DNA from: Epidermidibacterium keratini
Lineage (GTDB): Bacteria; Actinomycetota; Actinomycetes; Mycobacteriales; Antricoccaceae
Direction: 5' to 3'
Length of the DNA stretch: 64,000 bases
Assembly: GCF_009834025.1 (NCBI RefSeq)
Contig: NZ_CP047156.1
Location: 1,364,001 to 1,428,000 of the forward strand
A program made the position numbers and the translations under genes. Numbering within the stretch: position 1 is the first letter of the stretch; each line of letters opens with the position of its first letter. Positions 26,196-34,339 of this stretch are shown here, piece by piece. The notes under the pieces are model-generated. The model made no database searches and was not told the DNA's origin. It saw nothing but the letters and a program-made list of their open reading frames with translations.

Positions 26196-26230
26196 CTGGG
26201 CGCGACGACCGGTGTGGTCGTCGCGCCCAG
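26196..26230 (-). terminator. Perfect 15-bp hairpin after the HU gene
   Basis: CTGGGCGCGACGACC (26196-26210) and its exact inverse complement (26216-26230) enclose a 5-nt loop, 17 nt beyond the HU stop. There is no T-run, as usual in actinobacteria. Confidence 0.75.
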
Positions 26231-26247
26231 CAGTGACGTAGGTCGGA

Positions 26248-26526
26248 CTACTTGCCCGAAACCTCGTTCTTGAACGCGGTCGCGGCCTTGAAGCCCGGCA
26301 CGGTCGACGCGGCGATCTGGATGCTCTCACCGGTCTGCGGGTTGCGGCCGGTGCGGGCGCTGCGCTCGCGCGGCTCGAAGGTTCCGAGGCCGGGGATCTG
26401 GACCTTGTTGCCGCCAGCGACCGCGGAGCGGATGGCGGTGGCCAGGCCGTTGATGGCCTTGTCGGCGTCAGCCTTGCTGATGTCGGCGGACTCGGCTACT
26501 GCGCTCACGAGCTGGTCTTTGTTCAT
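26248..26526 (-). CDS. hup: HU-family nucleoid DNA-binding protein
   Basis: 92 aa, the length of a bacterial HU without the lysine-rich tail found in mycobacterial HupB. It opens MNKDQLVSAVAESADISKADADKA and carries VQIPGLGTFEPRERSARTGRNPQTGE, the beta-arm and proline-tipped DNA-binding motif. It binds DNA non-specifically as a dimer and shapes the nucleoid. A single gene with a clear terminator and a 355-nt upstream region. Confidence 0.95.
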   Translation of the reverse strand: MNKDQLVSAVAESADISKADADKAINGLATAIRSAVAGGNKVQIPGLGTFEPRERSARTGRNPQTGESIQIAASTVPGFKAATAFKNEVSGK

Positions 26527-26882
26527 GGTGAACGGTCACTTTCTTCGATGGTTGATGGTGTTACCTCGGGCAACGCTAGCCCACGTTGGCCACATTCGTG
26601 CGGACCTGGGCCCGTCGGGACGCACTTTGGCTGTGGGCTTTCACTCGCCCGCACCCCGCCGTACCGGGACTTTTACCCCGCCTGAGTCACCCATAACGCA
26701 CCGTACGCCGCGCGAAGCGGCCGGCAAACGCGGCCCAAAATGAGGGCTCCCCGGCGCGCGACAGCTTCCTCGTCTATCGCGCACCGGGGTGCGACTTTCT
26801 ACATTATCGCTGCTGGGCAGTTGCCCGAAACCCCGCAGCGCGGGCAAATCTCGGGACCTACATCACCTCGTAGCGATCGGTC
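26527..26882. other. Intergenic region upstream of HU, no gene seen
   Basis: 355 nt between the HU start and the 3' end of the Rpf-like gene. It must contain the HU promoter, but I found no clear -35/-10 pair and no strong palindrome. No open frame on either strand has coding character. Confidence 0.35.
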
Positions 26883-28046
26883 CTAGCCGGAGAAGTTTCC
26901 GCTCCAGGCCGCTGCCCAGGTCTTCGGGCCGATCCAGCCGACGATCTCGAAACCGTTCTGGCGCTGCAGCTTCAGCGCCAGGCCCTTGGTGATGTCACCG
27001 AAGTAGCCGGTCGCCGGAATGTTGGCCCCGCGGTTGGCCATCTGCTGCTGCCAGAGCTTCAGCAGCGGGCTGTACTGCCCGTAGCTGATCTGCCCTGGGA
27101 ACGGCGGCTGAGAAGACGAGCTCGAACCGCCGGAGCTTCCGGAGCTCGATCCACCGCCGGAAGCCGAGTAGCTGCCGCCCCACGCCGCCACCCAGGTCTG
27201 CGGGCCGATCCAGCCGACCTGCGAGAAGCCGTTCTGGCGCTGGACTTCCAGGGCGAGGGCCTTGGTGATGTCGCCGAAATAGCCCGTGGCGGGGATGTTG
27301 GCCCCGCGGCTGGCCATCTGCGCCTGCCACGCCTTGAGCTGCGAGCTGTACTGCCCGTAGCTGATCTGCCCCGGGAACGCCGGCATGCCGGAGGTCGAGC
27401 TACCGCCACCGCCACCGCCGCTGCCGCCGATGGAGATGTCACCGGTGTAGCCGCTCTTGGCGTCGCCGTCGTTGACGAACCCGAGCTTGCTCGCGCACTC
27501 CCACGGCTGCCAGCCACGCTTGCGGTAGAGCATCAACGCGCGTGCGTCCTGCTCGGCAGCCGAGGCCTGGTGCGGGTAGCCGGTGCCGCCGACGGACTGC
27601 CAGGTCGGCAGGTCGAACTGGTAGGCGCCGTAGTAGCCGTTGCCGGTGTTGATGGAGTACCGGTTGCTGGATTCGCACATGCGTAAGGCGGCCCACTGGT
27701 CGGCCGACGGGTCGGCGTACGCCGGGGTGCTGGGCATGAGGACCGGTGCTGCGAGTACGGCGGCGGCTGCCGCCGCGAGCGTGAACGAGGCGCGCGAGCG
27801 CATACTGCGCCCGCGGCTCGCGGCTGGAGTCGAAGTGGAGCCCGCAGCGTCGGCAGCTCGCGCAGCGTCGGCGGCGGCCTTGTCCGCGGCGGCCTTGTCC
27901 GCGGCGGCCTTGTCCGCGGCGGCCTTGGTGATCTTGGCCGCTGATCGCGCGGCCTTGGCCTCGACGGCCGAGGTGGATTGAGGTCTACGGGCAGGGTCGA
28001 TGGTCAGGCTGGGGAGCCGAGAGAGCACGACAAGCGCCTTTCTCAC
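26883..28046 (-). CDS. Rpf-like transglycosylase with two peptidoglycan-binding repeats
   Basis: 387 aa from GTG 28046. Residues 1-85 are a K/A-rich tail before the hydrophobic segment (about 87-110, FTLAAAAAAVLAAPVLMPSTPAYA). A transglycosylase-like (Rpf) domain follows from about 112 (ADQWAALRMCESSNRYSIN, with the catalytic glutamate in CESS and YYGAYQFDLPTWQSVGG). After a glycine/serine linker come two copies of a peptidoglycan-binding repeat (FPGQISYGQYS ... ATGYFGDITK ... VGWIGPQTW). It should be exported and cleave or remodel peptidoglycan. A probable c-di-AMP riboswitch precedes it. The true start could be ATG 27803, at the signal peptide itself, but no Shine-Dalgarno is visible there. 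Confidence 0.85.
   Translation of the reverse strand: MRKALVVLSRLPSLTIDPARRPQSTSAVEAKAARSAAKITKAAADKAAADKAAADKAAADAARAADAAGSTSTPAASRGRSMRSRASFTLAAAAAAVLAAPVLMPSTPAYADPSADQWAALRMCESSNRYSINTGNGYYGAYQFDLPTWQSVGGTGYPHQASAAEQDARALMLYRKRGWQPWECASKLGFVNDGDAKSGYTGDISIGGSGGGGGGSSTSGMPAFPGQISYGQYSSQLKAWQAQMASRGANIPATGYFGDITKALALEVQRQNGFSQVGWIGPQTWVAAWGGSYSASGGGSSSGSSGGSSSSSQPPFPGQISYGQYSPLLKLWQQQMANRGANIPATGYFGDITKGLALKLQRQNGFEIVGWIGPKTWAAAWSGNFSG
27876..27920 (-). repeat. Three perfect 15-bp tandem repeats inside the Rpf-like gene
   Basis: The unit GGCCTTGTCCGCGGC occurs three times in a row (plus-strand reading) and a partial fourth follows. It encodes ADKAA repeats in the N-terminal tail. Copy number could vary by slippage. 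Confidence 0.85.
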
Positions 28047-28054
28047 TGCCTGCC

Positions 28055-28262
28055 AGGCGAGATCGGCGTACGCCGAGATGGCGCACGCGGGTGGCGCTCG
28101 CGTCCCTGCACGTGCTGACTTCCCCATCAGAGCGTGTTGGTGCGCTGGCAACCGGTGCCGGGCTTCCGTCCGAATCGAGCGTGGACAAGTCGTCGGTTAC
28201 CCGCTGCGTCCGGGACGGAACTCGGCGGCGGCCGTGGCGGGTAGGCCGGGAGGGGAGTCCGA
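28055..28262 (-). ncRNA. Probable c-di-AMP riboswitch (ydaO/yuaA type)
   Basis: On the minus strand, GCCGAGTTCCGTC (28226-28214) followed by CAGCGGGTAACC (28206-28195) resembles the conserved 5' core of ydaO elements (GCCGAAUUCCG ... GGGGAACC), and GTCAGC appears nearer the gene. These riboswitches commonly precede rpf-type cell-wall hydrolase genes in actinobacteria, which fits. The match is by eye, the boundaries are approximate, and no covariance model was run. Confidence 0.45.
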
Positions 28263-28427
28263 GCCAGGACCCAACCTAACCGTTTGCCCCATAGATAACA
28301 AGAGGATCACGAAACCCCCCAGTATCACCCGTCTCGTCCGTGTCCGGGCTGCGACACGCCGAAACCGGCGCCGCTGGGTCGATAGCCAGGTGCGAGTCTC
28401 CGTGTCGTAGGCTGGGCGGGACCGCAG

Positions 28428-28444
28428 ACCGAATTGAATTCGGT
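28428..28444. promoter_or_regulatory. Perfect palindromic operator upstream of the acyl-CoA dehydrogenase pair
   Basis: ACCGAATTGAATTCGGT, two 8-bp arms around one central base, lies 68 nt before ATG 28512. It is the AT-richest stretch nearby and looks like a TetR- or FadR-type operator. The cognate regulator is not adjacent. Confidence 0.6.
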
Positions 28445-28511
28445 TTGTACGATTCGGGTTCTGACCCGCCATGCCGGCGTACGCCGGACCAGTCGCCACA
28501 TTGGAGTGCAC

Positions 28512-29705
28512 ATGGACGACCTGCTCAATGACGAAGAGCGCGCGTTCGCCGAACAGATGCGCGAGTTCTACCGGACCGAGATCCCCGAGGACATCCGCCG
28601 GCGCAATGCCAACGGCGAGTCGCAGGGCAAGGAAGATCTCGTCACCACCCAGCAGATCCTCAACAAGCACGGGTACGCCGTACCGCACTGGCCGGTCGAG
28701 TGGGGCGGGCAGGACTGGACCCCGGTGCAGCGTCACATCTGGCTCGAGGAGATGCAGCTGGCATCGGTGCCCGCGCCGCTGGCCTTCAACACCTCGATGG
28801 TCGGTCCGGTGATCGCGACCTTCGGCAGCCAGGAGCTCAAGGAGCGCTTCCTGCCCAAGACGGCCAACATCGACATCTGGTGGAGCCAGGGCTTCTCCGA
28901 GCCCAACGCCGGCTCTGACCTCGCCTCGCTGAAGACGACCGCCAAGCGCGAGGGCGACACCTACATCGTCAACGGCCAGAAGACCTGGACCACGCTCGGG
29001 CAGTACGGCGACTGGATCTTCATGCTGGTGCGCACCAACCCCGACGTAAAGAAGCAGGCCGGCATCTCGTTCCTGCTGATCGACATGAAGTCCCCCGGCG
29101 TCACGGTCCGCCCGATCCAGCTGATCGACGGTGGCCACGAGGTCAACGAGGTCTTCTTCGACAACGTCGAAGTGCCCGCCGAAAACCTCGTCGGCGAAGA
29201 GAACATGGGCTGGAGCTACGCGAAGTTCCTGCTCGGCAACGAGCGCACCGGCATCGCCCGCGTCGGCACCTCCAAGGTCAACCTGGCCCGCGTCAAGGCC
29301 TACGCCGCCAAGACCAAGACCTCGCGCGGCACCCTGATGGACGACCCGCTGTTTACCGCTCGCCTGGCGAAGGTCGAGGCGCAGCTCGCGGCGCTGGAGA
29401 TGACCCAGCTGCGGATCCTGTCGACCCAGCAGGCCGGCTCGGACAAGCCAGACCCCCGCTCGTCGGTGCTGAAGCTGCGCGGATCGACGATCCAGCAGGA
29501 GATCACCGAGCTGATGGTCGACGTACTCGGCCCGCAGGGAGTCAACTTCATCGACTCCTACGACGTACCCGAGGGCTTCGCGCCGATCCCCCCGGGCGCC
29601 GTCGACGCGCTGCCGCACTACTTCAACTACCGCAAGGTCACCATCTACGGCGGCTCGAGCGAAGTGCAGCGCGGCATCATCTCCAAGGCCATCCTCGGTC
29701 TGTAA
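28512..29705 (+). CDS. Acyl-CoA dehydrogenase, subunit 1
   Basis: 397 aa from ATG 28512 (GGAG 5 nt upstream). Typical landmarks: WPVEWGGQDW, the flavin-binding QGFSEPNAGSDLASLKTTA, VNGQKTWTTLGQYGDW, and the C-terminal KVTIYGGSSEVQRGIISKAIL. It resembles the large subunits of paired dehydrogenases (pimeloyl-CoA dehydrogenase PimC, or ChsE-type). It is followed 27 nt later by a second, smaller dehydrogenase, so an alpha2-beta2 heterotetramer with one active site per pair is plausible. Substrate (dicarboxylic, branched or sterol side-chain acyl-CoA) unknown. Confidence 0.9.
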   Translation: MDDLLNDEERAFAEQMREFYRTEIPEDIRRRNANGESQGKEDLVTTQQILNKHGYAVPHWPVEWGGQDWTPVQRHIWLEEMQLASVPAPLAFNTSMVGPVIATFGSQELKERFLPKTANIDIWWSQGFSEPNAGSDLASLKTTAKREGDTYIVNGQKTWTTLGQYGDWIFMLVRTNPDVKKQAGISFLLIDMKSPGVTVRPIQLIDGGHEVNEVFFDNVEVPAENLVGEENMGWSYAKFLLGNERTGIARVGTSKVNLARVKAYAAKTKTSRGTLMDDPLFTARLAKVEAQLAALEMTQLRILSTQQAGSDKPDPRSSVLKLRGSTIQQEITELMVDVLGPQGVNFIDSYDVPEGFAPIPPGAVDALPHYFNYRKVTIYGGSSEVQRGIISKAILGL

Positions 29706-29732
29706 CGGCCAACTCTTAAGGGAGCAACTCTC

Positions 29733-30866
29733 ATGGATCTCGAACTCAGCGATGTCCAGCAGGAACTGGCCTCGACCGTGGCGCGCCTGCTGAAGACCAA
29801 CTACGACGCCGGCAAGCGCGATGCCATCCTCGCCTCGGACGAGGGCTGGAGCCGCGACATGTGGGGCAAGTACGCCGAACTCGGCCTGCTCGGTCTGCCG
29901 TTCAGCGAAGACGTCGGCGGCGCCGGCATGGGCTTCGCCGAGGTGGCCGTGGTGATGGAGGAGTTTGGCAAGACCCTCGTGCTGGAGCCTTACCTGGCGA
30001 CCGTCGTACTCGGCGGCGGGCTGGTCAACGCGGCCGGAACCGAAGAGCAGAAGCAGGAGATCCTCTCCGGCGTCTCGGAGGGTACGACGCTGCTGGCCTT
30101 CGCCGGCTACGAGCCCGAGGGCCGCTGGTCGCTGGATTCCCCGCAGACCAAGGCATCTCAGTCCGGTGACTCGTGGACCGTCTCGGGCGAGAAGATCGGC
30201 GTACTCGGTGGCGATGCTGCCGGCTACTTCGTCGTCTCGGCGGCGGTTGACGGCGGCGTGGGCCTCTTCTTGGTCAAGGGTGACGACGCGGGCGTGACCC
30301 GCAATGTCGCAACCCAGGCCGACGGCCTGAAGTCGGCGGCGGTGCTCTTCAAGGACGCGGCGGCGCAGCGCCTCGGCGACGGTGACGCGTCGGCCGCCAT
30401 CGCGAAGGTCATCGACGAGGCGACCGCGGCGATCAGCGCCGAAGCTGTCGGCGCGATGGAGACCTCGCTGACGATGACGGGCGAATACCTGCACACCCGC
30501 GTGCAGTTCGACGCGCCGATCGGCAAGAACCAGGCGCTGCAGCATCGCGCTGCGGATATGTATGCCTCGCTGGAGGGCGCCCGCTCGATGGCGCTGTCGG
30601 CGAAGCTCGCGGTCTCCGGTGACGGGGGCCCCGCAGCGCACAAGGATGTGCTCGCGGCAAAGATCGTGGTCAACGACGCGGCCAAGCACATCAGCCAGGA
30701 GTCAATCCAGATGCACGGCGGCATCGGTATGACGATGGAGTATCCGATCGGACACTTCGCCAAGCGACTGACGGTCATCCAGAAGACGTTTGACGACCAG
30801 GACGGTCTCGTCGCGGCGCTCGTCGCCGAGGGCGGGCTCATCGAGCCGAAGGCCTGGGACGCCTAA
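29733..30866 (+). CDS. Acyl-CoA dehydrogenase, subunit 2
   Basis: 377 aa; GGGAG lies about 9 nt before the ATG. It has the N-terminal helices (DVQQELASTVARLLK), LGLLGLPFSEDVGGAGMGFAEVAVVMEE and the C-terminal IQMHGGIGMTMEYPIGHFAKRL. The middle domain is less canonical than in its partner (no SEPxAGSD segment), as in PimD-like or ChsE-like second subunits that lack some flavin contacts. It is coregulated with subunit 1 through the palindrome at 28428, and followed by a 59-nt hairpin. Confidence 0.88.
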   Translation: MDLELSDVQQELASTVARLLKTNYDAGKRDAILASDEGWSRDMWGKYAELGLLGLPFSEDVGGAGMGFAEVAVVMEEFGKTLVLEPYLATVVLGGGLVNAAGTEEQKQEILSGVSEGTTLLAFAGYEPEGRWSLDSPQTKASQSGDSWTVSGEKIGVLGGDAAGYFVVSAAVDGGVGLFLVKGDDAGVTRNVATQADGLKSAAVLFKDAAAQRLGDGDASAAIAKVIDEATAAISAEAVGAMETSLTMTGEYLHTRVQFDAPIGKNQALQHRAADMYASLEGARSMALSAKLAVSGDGGPAAHKDVLAAKIVVNDAAKHISQESIQMHGGIGMTMEYPIGHFAKRLTVIQKTFDDQDGLVAALVAEGGLIEPKAWDA

Positions 30867-30893
30867 CCCGCTCGGCTGCCGCTCACCTCTTCG

Positions 30894-30952
30894 ACGCGCG
30901 GTGGGTTCTACACCGATAATCGCTCGATATCGGTGGTGAACCCACCGCGCGT
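30894..30952. terminator. 59-nt hairpin element, second copy of the 17765 type
   Basis: Arms 30894-30915 and 30931-30952 (22 nt, near-complete pairing) and a 15-nt loop, with the right arm identical to that of 17802-17823. It sits between convergent genes (30866, + and 30997, -) and can terminate both. Confidence 0.75.
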
Positions 30953-30996
30953 CGCCGTATCGCCCGGCCGACCGCGGCAGTTGAGGCTGGGACTAT

Positions 30997-31284
30997 TCAG
31001 GTCGCCGTGATCTCGCCCGCGTACGTCACGAACGTCGTTCCGCAGCCGAGCGCGTGCGCGCGGGCTTCCGCCATTTCTGACGTCGCCGAAGCAGCAAGGT
31101 AGTCCTGCTCGCTGTTCCAGAAAAGTTCAGCGACAAGGTATGGCGCGCCGCCTTGCGGATGACTTAGCTGAAATGCGGTGAGGTGAGGGACGGCCTTGAC
31201 GAGCGGCACGTGCTCATCGGCGTAGCGCGCGTCAAATGCCTCTTTATCGTCTGGTTCGTCGTAAACAACTGTCAGTCGATACAT
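30997..31284 (-). CDS. EthD-like dimeric alpha/beta barrel protein
   Basis: 95 aa from ATG 31284 (GAGAGAG 6 nt upstream; ATG 31299 is in frame but worse placed). YRLTVVYDEPDDKEAFDARYADEHVPLVKAVPHL matches the EthD family opening. Such small proteins form dimers and either aid degradation of ethers/aromatics or act as small mono-oxygenases. It is the last gene of the minus-strand block, just after the TetR regulator, and probably belongs to the same catabolic island. Confidence 0.8.
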   Translation of the reverse strand: MYRLTVVYDEPDDKEAFDARYADEHVPLVKAVPHLTAFQLSHPQGGAPYLVAELFWNSEQDYLAASATSEMAEARAHALGCGTTFVTYAGEITAT

Positions 31285-31347
31285 CGATCGCTCTCTCATA
31301 TCAGGATGAATATCGAAACAGGATTCGCTAACCCCAACTATGGAGTA

Positions 31348-31932
31348 TTAGGCGGACGGTCCTGACTGGCCGGCTTCGGTCAGGCCGGTGTCAATGAAAC
31401 GAATCATCCAGTCCATCGTCTCGTCGGGGTCGTTGCTCCACTGAAAGGCGTCGCCCGCCTGAAGGAGGGCGTAGCCATGGATCGTGCAACGTAGGGTGCG
31501 GATGGCGTGATCTAGATCGGCCGATGGGATTCGGTAACTGCTCAGCGCCTCGCGAACGACATCGATCAAACGCGTCGTAGCGCCAACCAGTGGGTCATCC
31601 TCCTGTTGCAGGTCGGCGCCGGTGGTGGCGCTGTAACGACCCGGATGCTCGGCAATGTACGCCCGCGCAGTCCGGAATATCGCCTCGACGGCAGCTCTGC
31701 GGGTCTTACCTTGCACCGCTTCGCGGATGGCGTCGCCAAGCTCGGTCATCGCGAGGCTCGCGATACCACGTTGTAGGTCGGTGATCCCATTTATGTGCTT
31801 ATACAAGGCCGGTGGCCGGACGCCGAGTTGCTCGGCCACGGCAGTCAGGCTCACGGCCTCGATACCACGTGCGTCAGCCAGCTCTGCCGCCGCAGCGATG
31901 ACGTCGGCGGTGTTGAGCCCGGCCCTAGCCAC
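31348..31932 (-). CDS. TetR/AcrR-family transcriptional regulator
   Basis: 194 aa from GTG 31932. N-terminal helix-turn-helix (VSLTAVAEQLGVRPPALYKHINGITDL, about residues 24-50), then a helical ligand domain with IRTLRCTIHGYALLQAGDAFQW of the TetR_C_33/WHG type. A strong Shine-Dalgarno serves not this gene but a 33-codon ORF whose stop overlaps the GTG, so translation is probably coupled. A palindrome at 32047-32067 lies just upstream and is a likely autoregulatory operator. Confidence 0.8.
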   Translation of the reverse strand: MARAGLNTADVIAAAAELADARGIEAVSLTAVAEQLGVRPPALYKHINGITDLQRGIASLAMTELGDAIREAVQGKTRRAAVEAIFRTARAYIAEHPGRYSATTGADLQQEDDPLVGATTRLIDVVREALSSYRIPSADLDHAIRTLRCTIHGYALLQAGDAFQWSNDPDETMDWMIRFIDTGLTEAGQSGPSA

Positions 31933-32026
31933 GCGCGTACTCGCCAAAGACCGGCAAAACCACCGCCGCGACAATCTCGTAGGCGAGGCGCCGGCCCTCG
32001 ACATCGACACGCATACTCCGGCTCAT
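31925..32026 (-). CDS. 33-residue leader ORF upstream of the TetR gene
   Basis: ATG 32026 follows GGAGGGAG, the best ribosome-binding site in this stretch. The frame reads MSRSMRVDVEGRRLAYEIVA and ends VFGEYARG at TAG 31925-31927, 8 nt inside the TetR gene. It may be a coupling leader peptide, or the real N-terminus of an older regulator. No homology can be judged at this length. Confidence 0.45.
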   Translation of the reverse strand: MSRSMRVDVEGRRLAYEIVAAVVLPVFGEYARG

Positions 32027-32046
32027 CAGACTCCCTCCGACGCGTT

Positions 32047-32067
32047 ACGGTTAATAACCATAACCGT
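32047..32067. promoter_or_regulatory. Palindromic operator candidate of the TetR gene
   Basis: ACGGTTA and TAACCGT are separated by 7 nt, and GGTTA-A-TAACC plus a second TAACC overlap inside. It is AT-rich in a GC-rich region and located between the FAD dehydrogenase stop and the TetR leader. It probably marks a separate, autoregulated promoter. Confidence 0.6.
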
Positions 32068-32096
32068 TGGCGAGCGGCCGGGCAATAGTCGGCCGG

Positions 32097-33545
32097 TTAG
32101 GCGAGGGTTCCGGCGCGGCGGCCGATGACCATGCCCGCCGTGAGTCCCGATCCGCCGGGATAATTGCCGCTGAACAGCCCGCCGAGCATCTCCCCACACG
32201 CAAACAGCCCGGCGATCGGCGTACCCGACTCGTCGAGCACTCGCCCGTGGGTGTCACCCTTCAGCCCGCCGAAGGTGAAGGTGATCCCGCAGGTCACCGG
32301 ATACGCGTAGTACGGCGCGGTGTCGATCGCCGAGGCCCAGTTGCTCTTGGGGGGTACGACGTCCGCCCGTCGGCCGTCCTTGATCGTCGGGTCGAGCGGC
32401 TTGCTGGTGTCGATCGAGGCGTTGAAATCCGAGACGGTCTGCACGAACTCGTCGACCGGCACACCCATCCCCTGCGCAAGTTCCTCAAGCGTCGACGCCT
32501 CGATCGGCACGATGCCGGCCATCTCGTACTCCTCGGCGCGCAGCATCGGCCGGAGCTCGGCGTCAAACACCTGATATGCCACGGATCCTGGCTGCTCGAG
32601 GATCACCTTGCCGTACTTCGCGTAGGTGTAGTTGCGAAAGTCCGCACCCTCGTCGAGGAAGCGGCGACCCTCGCGGTTGACGATGATCCCGAGCGGATAG
32701 CTCTGGCGAGTCAGCCGGTTGGTCAGCTCGCGGTTGCTCTCGTTGTCGGGGAAGCTGGCATCCCACTGCACGCTGTGACAGCTCGACCAGTCGCCACCAC
32801 GTGCGGCACCGATCTCAAGCGCGGCGCGCAGCAGGTCGCCGGTGTTGTAGGGCGTACCACGCACCTTCGCGTTTTCCCAACCGTCACCAAGAAACTCCTT
32901 GCGCCACACCGGATCTGACTCAAATCCGCCGCATGCGAGGACGACCGACTCCGCGCGGATCTCCTCATCACCGACGCGCACGCCGACGACCGTTCCCTTG
33001 TCGGCGAGCAGGCCCGTGACCGGTGCGGCGTACCGCACCTCGACCCCTAGCTCGCGCGCGACGCGGGTGTGGTCGGCTATCAAGCCGACGCCACCGTCGA
33101 CATTGCCGACATGCAGCCCACCCCAGAACAGGTAACTGCCGTCCGGACGCTCGTACGCCTGACGCTCATACATCAGCCGGTAGCGCAGGCCGAGGTCGTG
33201 CAGCCACTGCACCGTCGCGCGGCTCTCGGACGCGACCACCTGGGCGAGCTCCTTGTCGCCGCGCCCTTCGGTCACTTTTTCCAGGTCTCCCAGGAAGTCT
33301 TCGACCGAGTACGGCGGGACCTCGGCCCGCTCATGGCGCTCATCGGGCTCAATCAATGACCGAAGATCCTCAAGTCCGTCATGCACCATCCGCGTCGCAC
33401 CCGCGGTGTAGTAGCTGTTGCCGCCGGCGCTGGCCGCATCGCCTTTCTCCAGCAGCAGCACCCGTCGGCCGCGCTGAGCCGCCGCGTGCGCAACCGAGAA
33501 ACCGGCGTTGCCACCGCCGACGACAATCACGTCGTACTCGCTCAT
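32097..33545 (-). CDS. FAD-dependent dehydrogenase, fumarate-reductase/tricarballylate-dehydrogenase family
   Basis: 482 aa. N-terminal FAD-binding motif VIVVGGGNAGFSVAHAAA with LLLEKGD; SVVLACGGF; and the C-terminal GITFTFGGLKGDTHGRVLDE ... GLFACGEMLGGLFSGNYPGGSGLT of the FAD_binding_2 family. It is closest in style to TcuA, which oxidises tricarballylate to aconitate; 3-ketosteroid dehydrogenases and fumarate reductases share the fold. It is the last gene of the hyuA-started operon (4-nt overlap with the lactonase gene). Likely role: desaturation of a carboxylic intermediate. Confidence 0.85.
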   Translation of the reverse strand: MSEYDVIVVGGGNAGFSVAHAAAQRGRRVLLLEKGDAASAGGNSYYTAGATRMVHDGLEDLRSLIEPDERHERAEVPPYSVEDFLGDLEKVTEGRGDKELAQVVASESRATVQWLHDLGLRYRLMYERQAYERPDGSYLFWGGLHVGNVDGGVGLIADHTRVARELGVEVRYAAPVTGLLADKGTVVGVRVGDEEIRAESVVLACGGFESDPVWRKEFLGDGWENAKVRGTPYNTGDLLRAALEIGAARGGDWSSCHSVQWDASFPDNESNRELTNRLTRQSYPLGIIVNREGRRFLDEGADFRNYTYAKYGKVILEQPGSVAYQVFDAELRPMLRAEEYEMAGIVPIEASTLEELAQGMGVPVDEFVQTVSDFNASIDTSKPLDPTIKDGRRADVVPPKSNWASAIDTAPYYAYPVTCGITFTFGGLKGDTHGRVLDESGTPIAGLFACGEMLGGLFSGNYPGGSGLTAGMVIGRRAGTLA

Positions 33546-34339
33546 TGTGCTCCGTCCAGTCGGATTGCCCGTTCGTCAGCGAGCACCTTGTGGCGCTCGG
33601 CTACGCGGGGATCGTGACCGGGCACGATCACGCCGTCGTCACCGGCCAGCTCGCGCAGCCGGTCAAAGGCGAGATACATCGCCGGTAGCTCGTGCACGAT
33701 CGCGAACGGTTTGTCTTGCTCGAAGTTCTCGTAGAAATGGCTGGCGTCACTGGCGAGTACGACGGTGCCCGCGGGCTGCCGGACGCGCACGACGGTCATC
33801 CCCGGGGAGTGCCCAGCAACCATGTGCAATGAGGTCACCTCGTCGATCTCGACGTCTCCATCGATGATGTTGACCCGCTGCTGGGTGATCAGCTCGTCAA
33901 GCGCGTCGACATCGGACGCTCCATGCAGCGACGGATAGTCGCCGCGCGTCTTCACCAGCGGAAGATGCCAGAACTCGACCTCCCGCTGCTGCACCCACAA
34001 GCGCGCATTCGGGAAGGCGCGAAGATGGCCAGTGTGGTCGTAGTGCAGGTGGGTCAATACCAGGGTGTCAACATCATCGAGACCGATGCCCAGCAGGCCG
34101 AGCAGTTCATCAGGATCGCCGTAATATTGGCGATCCCCCACACGCTGGCTTGAGACCTCGCGGGTGTAACCGGCGTCGATGACCGTCACGCCTTCGGGCC
34201 GGCTGATCACCCAGATGAAGTAGTCGATCGGATACGGGTCGTCACTGCGCGGATCATGACCGTAGAAGTGGTCCGCGCGCGTGCTGTCGGACCGGCGCGC
34301 GTATCGCAGGGCAAACACCCCGTGCTGGCGCTCACTCAT
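33542..34339 (-). CDS. Metallo-beta-lactamase-fold hydrolase, N-acyl homoserine lactonase-like
   Basis: 265 aa with 4-nt overlaps on both sides. The zinc motif is HLHYDHTGH (about residue 98), followed by MVAGHSPGMT and a final GHDPRV. YFIWVISRPEGVTVIDAGYT is characteristic of the AHL-lactonase (AttM/AiiA) group. In a catabolic operon the more likely job is opening a lactone intermediate rather than quorum quenching, as AttM does with gamma-butyrolactone. That role is inference. Confidence 0.85.
   Translation of the reverse strand: MSERQHGVFALRYARRSDSTRADHFYGHDPRSDDPYPIDYFIWVISRPEGVTVIDAGYTREVSSQRVGDRQYYGDPDELLGLLGIGLDDVDTLVLTHLHYDHTGHLRAFPNARLWVQQREVEFWHLPLVKTRGDYPSLHGASDVDALDELITQQRVNIIDGDVEIDEVTSLHMVAGHSPGMTVVRVRQPAGTVVLASDASHFYENFEQDKPFAIVHELPAMYLAFDRLRELAGDDGVIVPGHDPRVAERHKVLADERAIRLDGAQ

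Noticed and set aside
28197-30689. Very long open frame (830 codons) on the minus strand
   Set aside because: It lies antisense to the two acyl-CoA dehydrogenase genes, has a composition typical of GC-rich shadow frames and no recognisable domain.
33542-34339. Quorum-quenching lactonase
   Set aside because: The fold fits, but the operon is catabolic, so a pathway lactone is the simpler substrate.
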